Assembly (NCBI RefSeq): GCF_910594005.1
Contig: NC_057835.1
Coordinates: 48,322,001-48,386,000 of the forward strand
Source: Cervus elaphus
Lineage: Eukaryota; Chordata; Mammalia; Artiodactyla; Cervidae
DNA: 64,000 nt
Direction: 5' to 3'
Under the pieces are notes generated by a model. That model made no database searches. It was given only the letters and a program-made list of their open reading frames with translations, and was not told where the DNA came from. Positions within the stretch are counted from its first letter, which is position 1. Each line of letters opens with the position of its first letter. This document shows, piece by piece, positions 34,623 to 45,775 of the stretch. Position numbers and translations under genes: made by a program.

Positions 34623-34979
34623 GTTCATGTCTGCAAGGCCACAATAATGATGTTCATATGTCTCTTATTTATGCTTAGATTCTCCTGAGTAATGCTGTTC
34701 ATTTACTTTTCTTAAAGCCAGGATCTCCAGTATCAAGCTCATCAAGGAATCATGTCTATATCTCTGTAACATATAAACAATCCCCTAATTTAGAGGCACA
34801 TGATACCATAATGATAAATTTAAAACATGTGTTGAATAGAAGAAAGAATAGGAAGAAAAAAAAAAGACGGGTTTTCTGATTATAATCCTGAGGCAAATCC
34901 TCCTTCTCCACCTGCCTCTACCCTGCTCTCCACCCCTCGACCTCTGACAAGTAATAACTGTGCAACACCACACAAGCTA

Positions 34980-35095
34980 GTTTCAAGTTAGTGATATGAG
35001 AATAATATTTATCTTAAAAGGTTGTTGGGAAGATTAAAGGGGATGATGCATGTGAAAGCTTTAGCTTTATGCCTGATACATAGTAGACATTTATC
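34980..35095 (+). repeat. MIR/L2-like relic
   Basis: AAAGGTTGTTGGGAAGATTAAA and TTTATGCCTGATACATAGTAG resemble MIR; the adjacent CTACCCTGTTCCAGGTTTGG at 35121 may belong to another old repeat. Confidence 0.6.
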
Positions 35096-35643
35096 TGTTT
35101 AGCAAGTATTTATGGAGCATCTACCCTGTTCCAGGTTTGGGGAATACGGCAATAAATAAAATGAGCAGTGATCTGTGTAGGGAAAAAAATTGTGCCTCCA
35201 TAGAAAACTATGCATCCTCAATAGCACATCATTCCAGGTTATCTAATTCTGATTCTACAAAGCTGTTTTACAGCTCTGTAAGTTGTAGGAAACTGATAGC
35301 AGTATAAAATAATTCCTGTTGTAGGTGTATAAATTCTGTCCCACAGAGGTGCAATTGACTACACAGTCCACTGTGGAAAAGGTGAATTTTGCCACCCCTT
35401 TACACATTCACATCACTCCTGATATAAAAACGTGTCTGCTGTTTGGATTCTCCTTTGAGTTGATTGTAAAATCTTTTCCGTTTCCACAGAATCTTAAACA
35501 TGTGTTGATTTTTGTGTTTCATGAAACTCATGCTTTTAACACTTTTGAAAATTATCCTTTAACCTTGTTAATTGTTTCATTTTTTAAAATTGATTTTAGC
35601 CAACAACTCCACTCTATTAATATCTTTCTGATGCCTTTGTCTG
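35096..35643. other. intron, no recognised element
   Basis: The long + frame at 35325-35804 is half unique intron and half Bov-tA, without splice or coding signals. Not a gene. Confidence 0.5.
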
Positions 35644-35855
35644 AGGCTTCCCTGGTAACTCAGATGCCAAAGAATCAGCCTGCAGTACAGGAGACCCAAG
35701 TTCAATACCTGGGTTGGAAAGAGCCCTGGGTGAAGGGAATGGCTACCCTCTCCAGTATTCTTGTCTGGAAAATTCCATGGACAGAGGAGCCTGGTGGGCT
35801 ATAGTCCATGGGGGCTTCCCCTGGTGGCTCAGAGGCTCAAAGGGCTGCCTTTATT
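35644..35855 (+). mobile_element. Bov-tA SINE joined to a second Bov-tA head
   Basis: The first copy runs from GGCTTCCCTGGTAACTCAGA to TATAGTCCATGGGG but lacks the usual AGAGTCGGACACGAC end. It passes directly into a second head GGCTTCCCCTGGTGGCTCAG at about 35812, which itself stops after roughly 40 bp. Confidence 0.85.
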
Positions 35856-36787
35856 TAAAAGACATTAAATTTTAAACAAACTTCTCCCACCCTGTTTCTC
35901 CAAAGTCTGAGAAAACTTAAATATGTTTTCACACACGAGCCTTCAAAACCTTTTGCAAATTTCCTATTAGGATTTCTGCAAATTTCACTATGTCCAGAAG
36001 GCACCTGCTATTTTGTGGCAGATGTGTTTAATCAGAAGAGACGCTACTAGTGGTAGTAACTCTCTGCCGAAGCGCTCTTAACAGGCATAAGATGCTCAGA
36101 ACACCTGAGAGGCATTAGGCTGGATAGATTTAAATCATCAGATTAGGCTTGAAGGAAAGAAATTTGTCTATTTTCCTGTGCTTGCAAGATTCTTTTCCCC
36201 AGCTTTCCGAGGCAGGGCTTGGAATGCTGATGAGGAAGCTCAACTGGGGCCAGGTGTAAGCTCACAGGCAACTTTCAGATTCTCTTTTAAGCAGAGTTAA
36301 GAATCTTTTCAGGTTTGAGGTGATTTCAGCCTCTAGCTGTGCCTAGTATTTTTCCTGTGGTGGTCGCTAAAGTCAACTCATTTCCTTCAGCATCAAGCCC
36401 TCCGTCTATAAAGGGTTCTTTCCCCTACCAACTTTAAAGACCTACTTTAATGGGTGAGGCACTCAGAGTGCCCCAAAATACACAGTGTGTTTTTAAAAAC
36501 TATTTTAAATGTGTAAAAGCTTTCCATATGACCTGCTTCATGGAACAGTGATGGGAATCCTTTAGATGTCTGCAGGAATAAATGCTTACTATGTAAATGT
36601 CCCCGTCAGATGGTCAGTATTGATTTGTCATATTTCTCAATGGCCTCCTCCAAAATCAGTAACTATTTCTGGTTCTTTTTGTGCTTCAGCCACTGCCCAT
36701 TTGTACCTCATCCCCCTTTGCAGAATATTCCCCTGGGATGTAGCATCCTGAAATTTGGCAGTTCTCCTTATGCTATTGAATAAAGGA
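35856..36787. other. low-repeat intron block
   Basis: No gene or family recognised over about 900 bp. Confidence 0.45.
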
Positions 36788-36989
36788 AAGTGAAGTGAAA
36801 GTGAAAGTCACTCAGTTGTGTCCGACTATTTGCGACCCCATGGACTGTATAGTCCATGGAATTCTCCAGGCCAGAATATTGGAGTGGGTAGCCTTTCCCT
36901 CTCCAAGGGATCTTTCCAACCCAGGGATCAAACCCAGGTCTCCCACATTGCAGGCGGATTCTTTACCAGCTGAGCCACAAGGGAAGCCC
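36788..36989 (-). mobile_element. Bov-tA SINE
   Basis: GTGAAAGTCACTCAGTTGTG, TGGACTGTATAGTCCATGG, GGGATCAAACCCAGG and reversed head TGAGCCACAAGGGAAGCC. Confidence 0.94.
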
Positions 36990-38356
36990 AGACCTTTAGG
37001 TTGTAAACTGTGCATTTGCTAACCTTCTGCCGTGGTCTTCCTAATCTTTTATTATGGTTAGTTACACATCCAGGCCAATGGGGTGTGCAGTTAACAAGTG
37101 TCAAGAGAAGTGGAGTAATTATTTTACGTGTTGTACCTGTGAGAACAGTACTTTGTAGAACCCAGTATATCCCAGTAAAATGTGGGCTTGTTGAACCACC
37201 ACACAGCCTCATTTGCATCTACACATTTTCTCATCTTTATTGGATTTCGCTCTGGGTAGTGTGTTCTACTTTTGCATGTTTGTATGTTATATTTCTCTTT
37301 GGTATGAATTGCTCTACATTTTTTAATTGAATCTCAAGCAGCATTTTATTTCTGCTTTGTAAAGTTTTGACATCATCAGGGCATGAGTTTCCCATAAATT
37401 GATTTTCCAATAACAGTACTTATTCTTCTTTGATAGAATGCTTAGTAATGTTACCTCTCTGTATTTCTCAGCATTCTTAAAGCAAGGGTGCTGAGTTTGG
37501 TTGTCTTGATGATTCAGGATAATAGATTTCTGAATGTTGAAAGGGACTTCAGAAGTCATCTGATGTTTTATAGGGTCAGTTTAAAAATAACCACTTTCAA
37601 TGAAAAATATGAATGGAGATCAAAATATCAGCTTCATTCCTAATAAAGCTTTTCTGAGAGTGTCATTTAGGTCTTCAGATGAACACACCCCTTTCTCTGG
37701 ATGATTTCCAGCTTCCTTTCCAGCTTTAGTTCAGATACCACCTCCTACAAAAGCTTTTCTTACTCTTCCTCATCTGGGTTCAGTAACCCATCCTATAGCT
37801 CCCAGGATAAACTCTGTGATAAGATGTGTGATGTTGAGTTGATAGTTGAAAATTTTAATTATTAGGAAGTTCTGAAGAGGTTTAGCTGAAACCCATCCTT
37901 AGATCCCATTTAGTCCCTGGGCTAGAAACCTTTGCTGAATAAAGCCGTCAATACAGATTCTCTTGCCAGGCCTTCGTGGAGCCATGGTACCTTCCCCTGG
38001 CCTTTTCCTCATCACAGTGGTCTGTTAAGTGGCCATCCCCAAATGCCTCTTCCCATATTCTTTCTTCATAAAGAAGAAAGTAAGTAGAAGACCTTTCTTC
38101 TACTAAAGGTCTTGTTGCTGCTACACTGAGAAGCCTTACATTGTCTAATGGAACGTCCCTAAAATTGTTTACCCTCTATCCCATCTGTCTTCTGCCTCTT
38201 GTTACAGAAAGCAGGTTCCTTTTCCTTTCTACAAACAACCTTTTCTGTCTCTACTTTCATGAGACTCCCCTTGTGTCCTCTGGATATTTGCTTTCTCAGT
38301 TGTAGTCGTCATCTCATCTTTAGTTACACTGGTGACCTCCTTTCTCTCTAAATACA
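36990..38356. other. intron with possible L2 piece
   Basis: The segment at about 37695-37810 (AGTTCAGATACCACCTCCTAC, AAAGCTTTTCTTACTCTTCC) resembles L2. The 106-codon frame at 37010-37330 is not supported. Otherwise unique. Confidence 0.4.
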
Positions 38357-38549
38357 GTTGACCCTTGAACAAAGTGGGTTTGAACTATCCAGGTCTACTT
38401 ACATGCAGATATTTTTCAATGGCAGTAGTACCACATGGTCCATTGAATCCTCGGATGCAGGGAAACCATACATGCCAAGGGGTGACTATATATATATATA
38501 TATAAAACAGGTAGATTAACCACCTCCATTGTTCAGGGGTCAACTGTAG
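38357..38549 (+). mobile_element. Tigger-like DNA transposon relic (MER8-like)
   Basis: CAGTTGACCCTTGAACAAAG and GGTTTGAACTATCCAGGTCTAC at the left, and CAGGGGTCAACTG at the right, form short inverted ends. A (TA)n tract at 38488-38503 lies inside. Confidence 0.85.
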
Positions 38550-38859
38550 TTTCATTCTAGCCCCTTGACCAGTCCGTTTCTATTAATACTCATTTCATTT
38601 ATTTGTCACATCATAGTTAATTCACTTGTTTTACAAGATTTCTGGGACCACTACTGCATGCCAGGCAGAATACTATACCCAACAACTTCAGAATGTTACA
38701 CCCTTGCACTTCAAGAGACTTATTCACCATGATGGACTATATGTCTGGGCACAAATCAGTCTCAGTCAGTTTTTAAAATTTTCAGTTTTTTAATTTAAAT
38801 TTATTAATTAAGATGAAATGTAAATTAAATTTATTAAATTGTTGTAGCACAGGGTGCAT

Positions 38860-40053
38860 TAACTGACCAAAATAGAATTAAGTTAGAAATCATTCCAAGA
38901 TAATCAAGAAGTAAATATTTAGAAACTTAATGCATAGCCATGTGAAAAGGAAAACATGGGAAAAGGAGAGGGGGGGGAATCACAAAAGAAAATAGAAAAT
39001 ATTTTGAAATGAATGAGAGTATCAGGTTGTCCAAAATGTTCATTTGAGTTTTTCTGTAAGATGTTATGGAAAAACCCAAATGAACTTTTTGGCCAACTCA
39101 ATAGAAAGATTAATATTTCTCATGTTTTTGTGGTACAGCCTCCGTAGAACCTAGAGGAAAATTATGGCATGAAATGCCTGTATTAGAAAAGAAAGAAGAC
39201 TTGAAGTCAGTGAATTAAAATTTTATCTTAAGAAGTTAGGAAGAATACTAATCTCAAATAGCTAAAATCAGTGAGACAGCAAACACACACACAATAGAGA
39301 AAATTAACAAAGGTAAAGTTGATTCTTTTCAACAAAAATTGATAAATGTCTAGATAGACTGAACAAGGGAGGGGGAGATAGAATCAAATGACAAATTGAG
39401 ATACCACTAAACCTGCTACATGATTAAAAGAGCAGAAAATATTATGAACAGGTTTGTGCCCATATCCTTAACAACTTAGATGAAAAGGAATAATTTCTTA
39501 AAAACTATAACTTAAGAAATCTGACTCAAGAAAACTAGAAAATTTAAATAGCCACAGATCTCTTTGTAAGTTAAAGTTTTAATTAGAACTTCCCATAGAA
39601 AAAGCTGCAAGCACAGAAGTCTTTTTCCAGTGAATTAAGACAGTCAAGGATTAGCAACCAAACCTTCACAATTTCTTCCAGAAAATAGAGAAAAGGGGGA
39701 GTACTTCCAAACTCATTTTATTTGACCAGACTAATCCTGATACCAAAATCTGACAAAGATATTACAAGAATGGTATGGTACAGACCGATATCCTTCATGA
39801 ATATAAACCTACAAACCTTGACAAAATTGAAGCAGGTTGAATTTCACAGTATAGTATAGTATTTCATAGTCATGTGTGCATAGGAGTTCTAGGTTGATTC
39901 TGTTTTTAAAATCAGTGTTTTTCATCATATTAAGCATATTAAGTGTAAATGAAGTCATATGGATCATCTCATGAGATGCATAAATATCAGCTCTGATATG
40001 TAAAGAACTTGGATGTCATCACTCTGATCCTTACCACAAGAGAAGCTGGACAC
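38860..40053 (+). mobile_element. decayed L1 ORF2 tract
   Basis: AGTTAGAAATCATTCCAAGATAA, ATTGATAAATGTCTAGATAGAC, CAAACTCATTTTATTTGACCAG and ATATCCTTCATGAATATAAA are L1 ORF2 phrases in order, with many stops and frameshifts. A mariner mini-element is inserted at 39022-39101. The stretch from about 39850 is less certain. Confidence 0.7.
39022..39101. mobile_element. mariner-derived mini-element (MITE), 80 bp
   Basis: Nearly palindromic: CAGGTTGTCCAAAATGTTCA at the left pairs with TGAACTTTTTGGCCAACTC at the right, with CATTTGAGTTTTTC / GAAAAACCCAAATG inside. TA dinucleotides at 39020-39021 and 39102-39103 flank it. Confidence 0.92.
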
Positions 40054-40181
40054 AGAGAGTTCCCTGGTGGTCCAGTTGTTAGGACAGTGAGCTCTCGCTG
40101 CCAAGCATCCAAATTCAATCTCTGGTTGGGGAAGTAGCATTTCACAAGTCATAAAGTGCAGCAAAAAAATAAAAATAAAAA
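40054..40181 (+). mobile_element. CHR-1-type ruminant SINE
   Basis: AGAGTTCCCTGGTGGTCCAG, TGTTAGGACAGTGAGCTCTC, CCAAATTCAATCTCTGG and an A-rich tail after GTGCAGC. Inserted in the L1-derived block. Confidence 0.85.
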
Positions 40182-41115
40182 AGTTGGACAAACTGAAAAA
40201 CAGCAGGGGCATTTTTGGACCCAAAATGCTGATGTCACAAGTCAGATCTCCATCCTGTAATTTAGAGAGAGAGGCACATGCTACAGGCCCCCAAAGACTG
40301 CTTAGCTGGAACAGAGACAACCCAATAATAAAGGTCAACAAATTTGGATACTTCACAAGGAAAATAAAAGAATGGCCAATAAGCATGTGAAAATATGCTC
40401 AGCAGTGTTATTAGGAAGATGGAAATAGAACCCAGTGAGATATCTACTTTATGCCCAGTAGAATGGCTAAAATCCAAAGGATTGGCAATACCAAGTGTTG
40501 CTGAAGATATGAAACAACTGGATCTCTTGTACACTGTTGTGGGTAAATATGGTGCCACCTGATGCAAAAGCTGAATTTCTTAGACAGTTAATCATACACT
40601 TATTAGATGATCCTGCCATTCTACTCAGAGATATTTACTCAAGAGAATTGGAAACATATGTTCATAAAAATTCCAGTCTGCTCATATTCAAAACAGCATT
40701 ACTCAGACAAAAATTTTAAACAAGACTTAAGTCTTCAAGAGTAAGCTGGATAAACAAATCATGATATCTTCACACCAGAAATAATACTGAATCATACAAA
40801 GGAACCAACTACTGATACCTATGACGACATGTATGAATCTCACATTGTACTCAGTGAAAAACATTAGAAAGAAAAGGACAAATACAGTGTGATTTCAATC
40901 ATATGAGAATCTAAAACAACAAAACGAACTACAGTGTTGGAGTGAAATCAGTGATTACTTCTGGCCAGGAGGATGCCAGAGGGGAGACTGATTATAAAAA
41001 GGAGCAAAGAAACTTTCTGTGCTGTTGAAAATGCCCTGTATACTTGTCAGAGTTGTCTATTTGGCACCTCAAGTATGTGAAATGTATCATAAATAAGTTA
41101 AATCTCAGTTTTTAA
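40182..41115 (+). mobile_element. decayed L1 ORF2 end and 3' UTR
   Basis: TGCCCAGTAGAATGGCTAAAA, AAATATGGTGCCACCTGATGC, ACTCAAGAGAATTGGAAACAT, AATAATACTGAATCATACAAAGG and TTACTTCTGGCCAGGAGGATG follow L1 ORF2 C-terminus and 3' UTR order. Non-coding now. Confidence 0.78.
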
Positions 41116-41544
41116 AAGCTTGTGTGTTTTCCAGCTTTTCTAAAATGGACATACTGTTTTTAAAAGGAAAAAATGGAATGTCATCCTGCATCATTATGTA
41201 ATGGTTATAGGATCATTTATGTTAAAGGTAGATATAGTTTTATATTCATTTATCTATAATAATAATATATAGTTATATATAATGAGATTGAGTTTGCAAA
41301 TCCACTTTATGCATTTTTCACTGGAAGAATAATCAGATACCAGAACATTCTTATATAGAAAAGTATAGTTTACCAGTTGGATGATTGCACTGCTGATTAA
41401 GAAAGAGCAGTTCTCTTGTATTAAGATTCTTACTGAGCCTACATCTGTGTGTCCAAGACGCTTGTATTTCACAGATGAGTTAAATTTCACGAAGTATTTG
41501 TTGCAATAGCAGATAGTTGGTACTTTTATATTTTACTCATTAGT
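41116..41544. other. intron, no recognised element
   Basis: AT-rich; contains ATA/TAA-rich simple sequence near 41250-41283. Confidence 0.45.
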
Positions 41545-42062
41545 TTGTTGTTCAGTTGCTAAGTTGTGTCTGACTCTTTGCAACCCCATAGGCTATAGTG
41601 CGCCAGGATTCCCTGCCCTTTACTGTCTCCCAGAGTTTGCTCAAATCCATGTCCATTGGGTCAGTGATGCTATCTGACCATCTCATCCTCTTCTGCCCCC
41701 TTCTCCTTTTGCCTCCAGTCTTTCCCAACATCAGGATCTTTTCCAATGAGAAGAGCCACTTGGCTCTTCGCATCAGGTGGCCAAAATATTGGAGCTTCAG
41801 CATCCAGAACAGAAGCCCAGAATATTCAGAGTTTACTTCCTTTAGTATTGACTGCTTTGATCGTCCTGTCCAAGGGACTCTCAAGAGTCTTCTCCAACAC
41901 CAGAATTTGAAAGCATTAATTCTTTGGTGCTCAGCCTTCTTTATGGTGCAATTCTCACATCCACACATGCCTACTGGAAAAACCATAGCTTTGACTAGAT
42001 GGACCTTTGTAGGCAAAGTGATGTCTCTGCTTTTTAAGACGCTGTCTAGGTTTGTCATAGCT
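41545..42062 (-). mobile_element. BovB LINE 3' fragment with a 168-codon uninterrupted frame
   Basis: On the minus strand 42058-41552 stays open for 168 codons and encodes the BovB reverse-transcriptase C-terminus: MTNLDSVLKSRDITLPTKV, the WCWRRLLRVPWTGR segment, FGHLMRR, RRRGQKRMRW and GVAKSQTQLSN. It begins well inside ORF2, and the endonuclease and polymerase core are absent, so it cannot be a functional element. Confidence 0.95.
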
Positions 42063-42599
42063 TTACATAGTTTTTTTCAATTAGAAACTACTCTCACCAC
42101 CATTTTTATAAACCAAAGGAAGTTTAACAACAACAACAACAACAAAAACCTCATGGTTTAGATCAAAATGGAGTACATTTTACTTTAAGAAAAGCATACA
42201 TTGTTTTTTATCTCTCCCACTTTCATCACAGATCAGCACTGCTTTGTAAGCTAGCTTAAAGAAACTACTGCTCTTGGGGGGCGTTTTTTGATATTCTAAA
42301 TACATCATTTGTTTAATATTAGAGATGGTGTTTGGCAGGATAAGAGTGGAAGTTGTCACCACATGAACTATTTGTTGTTTCACAGATCAGAATGAGAACA
42401 GAAGGAATATTCTTTAAAAAAAAAAAAACAGCATAAACTTAAATACACCCCATATACTGCTGCTCTTGTTTCATCTACTGACTGCCCTCTGCGGGATTAT
42501 TATAATCCAGACTCCTCTCCCAGGTGGGAGGCTTGTTATGGCTACCAGTGCTCTCTTGGATGACCTTCCCCCTCCTATTACCATTTTTATAGGTTTCAT
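42063..42599. other. intron with (CAA)n
   Basis: (CAA)n at about 42127-42146 and poly(A) at about 42416-42428. No gene. Confidence 0.5.
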
Positions 42600-42715
42600 A
42601 GTTTTGGAAACAGACTCAAGGAGAAGGCTTGTCTAGGTCCCACGTCCAGGAAGTGGGGAGCTGGAGTCAGGAACTAGTGTTCTAAGCCCTTACACCAGCG
42701 CCGCTGTTACTCACA
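42600..42715 (-). repeat. MIR-like relic
   Basis: AGTGGGGAGCTGGAGTCAGG followed by TAAGCCCTTACACCAGC resembles the MIR 3' flank. Confidence 0.5.
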
Positions 42716-42817
42716 AGATACCTTTTCCCAGCCAGCACCAGATAACAGACCCACACTAAAGGCTTCCAAGACCCGAGAAATGCTGGTGCCAGCCAGTAAT
42801 TCTGCTTTAGAAAACCC

Positions 42818-43196
42818 ATTGTAAGTCAGACAGAGATGGAGAAAAATCATATGACACCGCTTATATGTGGAATCTAGAAAGAAATGATACAAATGAACTT
42901 ACAAAACAGAGGCTCACAGACTTAGTGAACTTATGGTTGTGGGGGTGGGGAGGTATTGTTAGGGACTTTGGGAAGGTCATGTGCACACAGCTATATTTAA
43001 AATGACCTATTGTGTAGCACATGGAACTCTGCTCGGCTTATGTACCAGCCTGGATGGGAGGGGAGTTTGGGGGAGAATGGATACATGCATATGTATGGCT
43101 GAGTCCCTTTGCTGTTGACCTGTGACTAGCACAACATCGTTCATTGGCTATACCCCAATATAAAATGTTTTTGGTGTTAATTTTTTTTTTTTTAAG
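42818..43196 (+). mobile_element. 5'-truncated L1 3' end with target-site duplication
   Basis: TTATATGTGGAATCTAGAAAG, CAGCCTGGATGGGAGGGG, GAGAATGGATACATGCATA, ATGGCTGAGTCCC and GGCTATACCCCAATATAAAA are the ruminant L1 3' end. A 9-bp repeat AGAAAACCC flanks it at 42809-42817 and 43197-43205. Confidence 0.88.
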
Positions 43197-43329
43197 AGAA
43201 AACCCCTGACATCTTAAATACTGTCTACTATTTTTTGGAGGTTTTCTTGTGCAAGAGGCTCTGCTGAGAACTGTCTGCCTGTGAGGTACCTATAACTGGA
43301 ACCATCAGTGTTGGCAAGTTAGTAGCTGT

Positions 43330-43450
43330 CTATCTTGCAAGCTGTTACAGGTGAGGAAGTGAGGCCCAGACTTCAGTGGGTGACTCACACTGAGCACTTC
43401 GCATCAGCAGCACCTCCCACACAGGCTTGCTGGGAGATGAGAGGAGTGAA
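43330..43450 (-). repeat. MIR-like relic
   Basis: TACAGGTGAGGAAGTGAGGCCCAG resembles the MIR core. Weak. Confidence 0.4.
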
Positions 43451-43481
43451 AACGTACTTACAACAGTGCCTGGCTGCCTGG

Positions 43482-43541
43482 TGCTGCTGCTGCGGCTGCT
43501 AAGTCGCTTCAGTCGTGTCTGACTCTGTGCGGCCCCATAGA
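43482..43541 (-). mobile_element. Bov-A2 fragment (about 60 bp)
   Basis: (GCT)n, GCTGCTAAGTCGCTTCAGTCG and CTGACTCTGTGCGGCCCCATAG. Only the 3' end of the element is present, consistent with extreme 5' truncation. Confidence 0.9.
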
Positions 43542-45010
43542 TGGAAGCTCAGTAAATGTTACCTGCCATCCTCCTCATTATTGGCCTATGTTTAGTGAGT
43601 GAGAAGCATTTCATGCTTACCACTAGAAAAGCAGGACACCATCGGTTCCAGGTTATCAGACTAGAAGACGACTCCTCCGTCCTCTTATTCACTTGTGTGA
43701 ACAGAAGCCCAGAGCTAAGCCGATCTGTGCAAGGGCACACAGATTTTTGGATTACCAGGAAATGTTAAAAGCTAGGTCACATCACTGTGGAAGAACAGGA
43801 GACCCATTCTTAGGGAGAGTCTAGCAGGTTGCCTCGCTTAGAAGTAATCAGAGTGGGGACCTGAAACGGACAAGACTCCCTTTCCGTGAGCGTGTTTTTC
43901 CACTTCCAGTTCCAGGAGCAGAGTGAAGGTTTTATAGCCACCGACTCAATCCCATAGTTCTTAACTTTTTCAACCAGATCCAGCTTTTCCTTCTCTTCCT
44001 TCTCTTTATTCCACCTTTCCAGTCCCCTTTAAGAATGTCACTATGTTATAGTAAATCAACTATGATCCAAAGTCTAACTTCCATTGCCCCTTACTTTGAA
44101 CACTGAGCTTTTTACCCTGTCAGAGAAATTAAGTTGATGAAGCACTTAATCTGTCCTGAGAAGTCCCTGTTTGCTTTTCAGCTTCTGTATCCATTTGATT
44201 CCTTTTTTCCTGATGGTTTTATTAATTATGCTGTCTTGTTTTCCTTTTTCCTTTGTGTGTTTTGGGAACATGCTGAAGTCAGATTGCAGGATTGGAGACC
44301 CCCCTCCCCTTGGTTTTGCTCCCAACCCCTGTTTGAAAATTCATGTATGTGTACTCCCTTCTTGTCAAGTCAGATTTCCCATCTGCATGGAGCCCAGGTT
44401 TTATGGGCCAAGCCTCTGTCGCTGCACACTATTGGGGCATTGGAAATTATGCCCTTTTAGAGGCCATCTGCTAAGTGGACCAATGACTCTTCTCCCTCAG
44501 ATGGCATTGTTTACAGTGATAAGCATGATGCTGTACATTATTAATGGAGAGAAACTGAAGCCCACATGCGGGACTGATTCTATTAATTTTTAAGAGCTTA
44601 TGGCAATGTTTGGACGAAATGTGATTGTCCTCAAGAGGTCTTGGCCAGCATCATTCTAGACCATTCGTATTCGCACTCTATGTTCCTCCTGCAGAGTTTC
44701 ATTAGTATAATTTCCAATTCCCATGTTTACTTTAGAGTGATGTGGCTGTTAAGAGTTTAATTGCTCCTGACAACCTTCAGATCTTGGAAAGTTATGAAAG
44801 ATTAGAGAAAACAAGGAGTCTCTTCCACTGTTGAGTTGCCTTGGCCAAGTCTGTGTAACCTCTCAGACCTTACAAAGTTGGTAGTTATTATTGCTATTGT
44901 TGTAGATATGTAGCTGAATGGACTCCATACACAGGTTTGTAAGATGCAAAGGAGAGTATAGAAATTACTTTGCAGATGGTAAAGAATGATGAAACACATG
45001 TGTGTGTGTT
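43542..45010. other. intron, mostly unique
   Basis: A MIR-like trace (GAACAGAAGCCCAGAGCTAAG, AAGGGCACACAGATTTT) is possible at 43640-43750. Two overlapping + frames (108 and 140 codons) at 44134-44593 are in different phases, have no splice context and no family; not called. Confidence 0.4.
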
Positions 45011-45222
45011 AAGTGAAAGTATTAGTTGCTTAGTCATGTCCAACTCTTTGTGACCCCGTGGACTGTTGCCCTCCAGGCTCCTCTGTCCATAGTATTCTCC
45101 AGGCAAGAATACTAGAGTAGGTAGCCATTCCCTTCTCCAGAGAATCTTCCTTACCCAGCTATTGAACCTGGGTCTCCTGCATTGTAGGCAGATTCTTTAC
45201 TGTCTGAGCCACCAGTGAAGCC
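45011..45222 (-). mobile_element. Bov-tA SINE
   Basis: GTGAAAGTATTAGTTGCTTAG, GCAAGAATACTAGAGTAGG, ATTGAACCTGGGTCTCC and TGAGCCACCAGTGAAGCC. TG-rich words on both sides (CATGTGTGTGTG, CATATGTGTGTG) may be the target-site duplication. Confidence 0.93.
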
Positions 45223-45544
45223 CCATATGTGTGTGTCCATATTGTATATAATATATGTGTATGTATACTTCTTGTTTTCACTGTGTAATTATGGCCCTAA
45301 AAACTAACAGCTTCAGCTTCCCAGCCCACCAAAATTTTGCTTCACCCCATACATTTTTTTTCACCCCATACATTTTTAGAGTAATCCTAATTATTATAAA
45401 TAAATATCAGCTTATCTCCCAAACAAATACTTAGCATCAAATCCTCTCAATACATTTCTCTAGTAACTCAGAGTTTAGAAGATTTGATTCTTGATAATTT
45501 AGAAAATTACCATGTTGGGGACAACCATTTATTATTAAAAAATA
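45223..45544. other. intron with a local tandem duplication
   Basis: TTCACCCCATACATTTTT occurs twice, at about 45341 and 45360. No gene. Confidence 0.5.
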
Positions 45545-45775
45545 TTTGGGTGTTTGCATGCCAGGCACTCTAGTATTTTGCATGTATTTTATCTTCATGA
45601 TAAGCCCATAAGGTGTTGTTATTCCCGATTAACAAATGAGAAAAAATGAGACTCAGAAAACTTGGTATCTTATGTCTTGCAAGCCTATAAGTGGCAAATT
45701 CAAAATTTAAAGCCAGGGCCATCTGAATCCAAAGCTCATGTTTTGACCTCTATGCTATAAAGATAGCACCATACA
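45545..45775 (-). repeat. MIR SINE relic
   Basis: TGCCAGGCACTCTAGTATTTTG, TTATCTTCATGATAAGCCC, AGACTCAGAAAACTTGG and AGCCAGGGCCATCTGAATCC. Confidence 0.75.

Noticed and set aside
35325..35804. 159-codon + strand frame
   Set aside because: Half is AT-rich intron and half is a Bov-tA SINE; no splice sites, no family.
38488..38503. (TA)n run as a promoter TATA region
   Set aside because: It is a simple repeat inside a Tigger-like transposon relic with no initiation context.
41598..42161. 187-codon + strand frame
   Set aside because: It is the antisense shadow of the BovB reverse-transcriptase fragment on the minus strand.
44134..44593. Two overlapping frames of 108 and 140 codons
   Set aside because: Different phases of the same intron, no recognisable domain, and no splice context.
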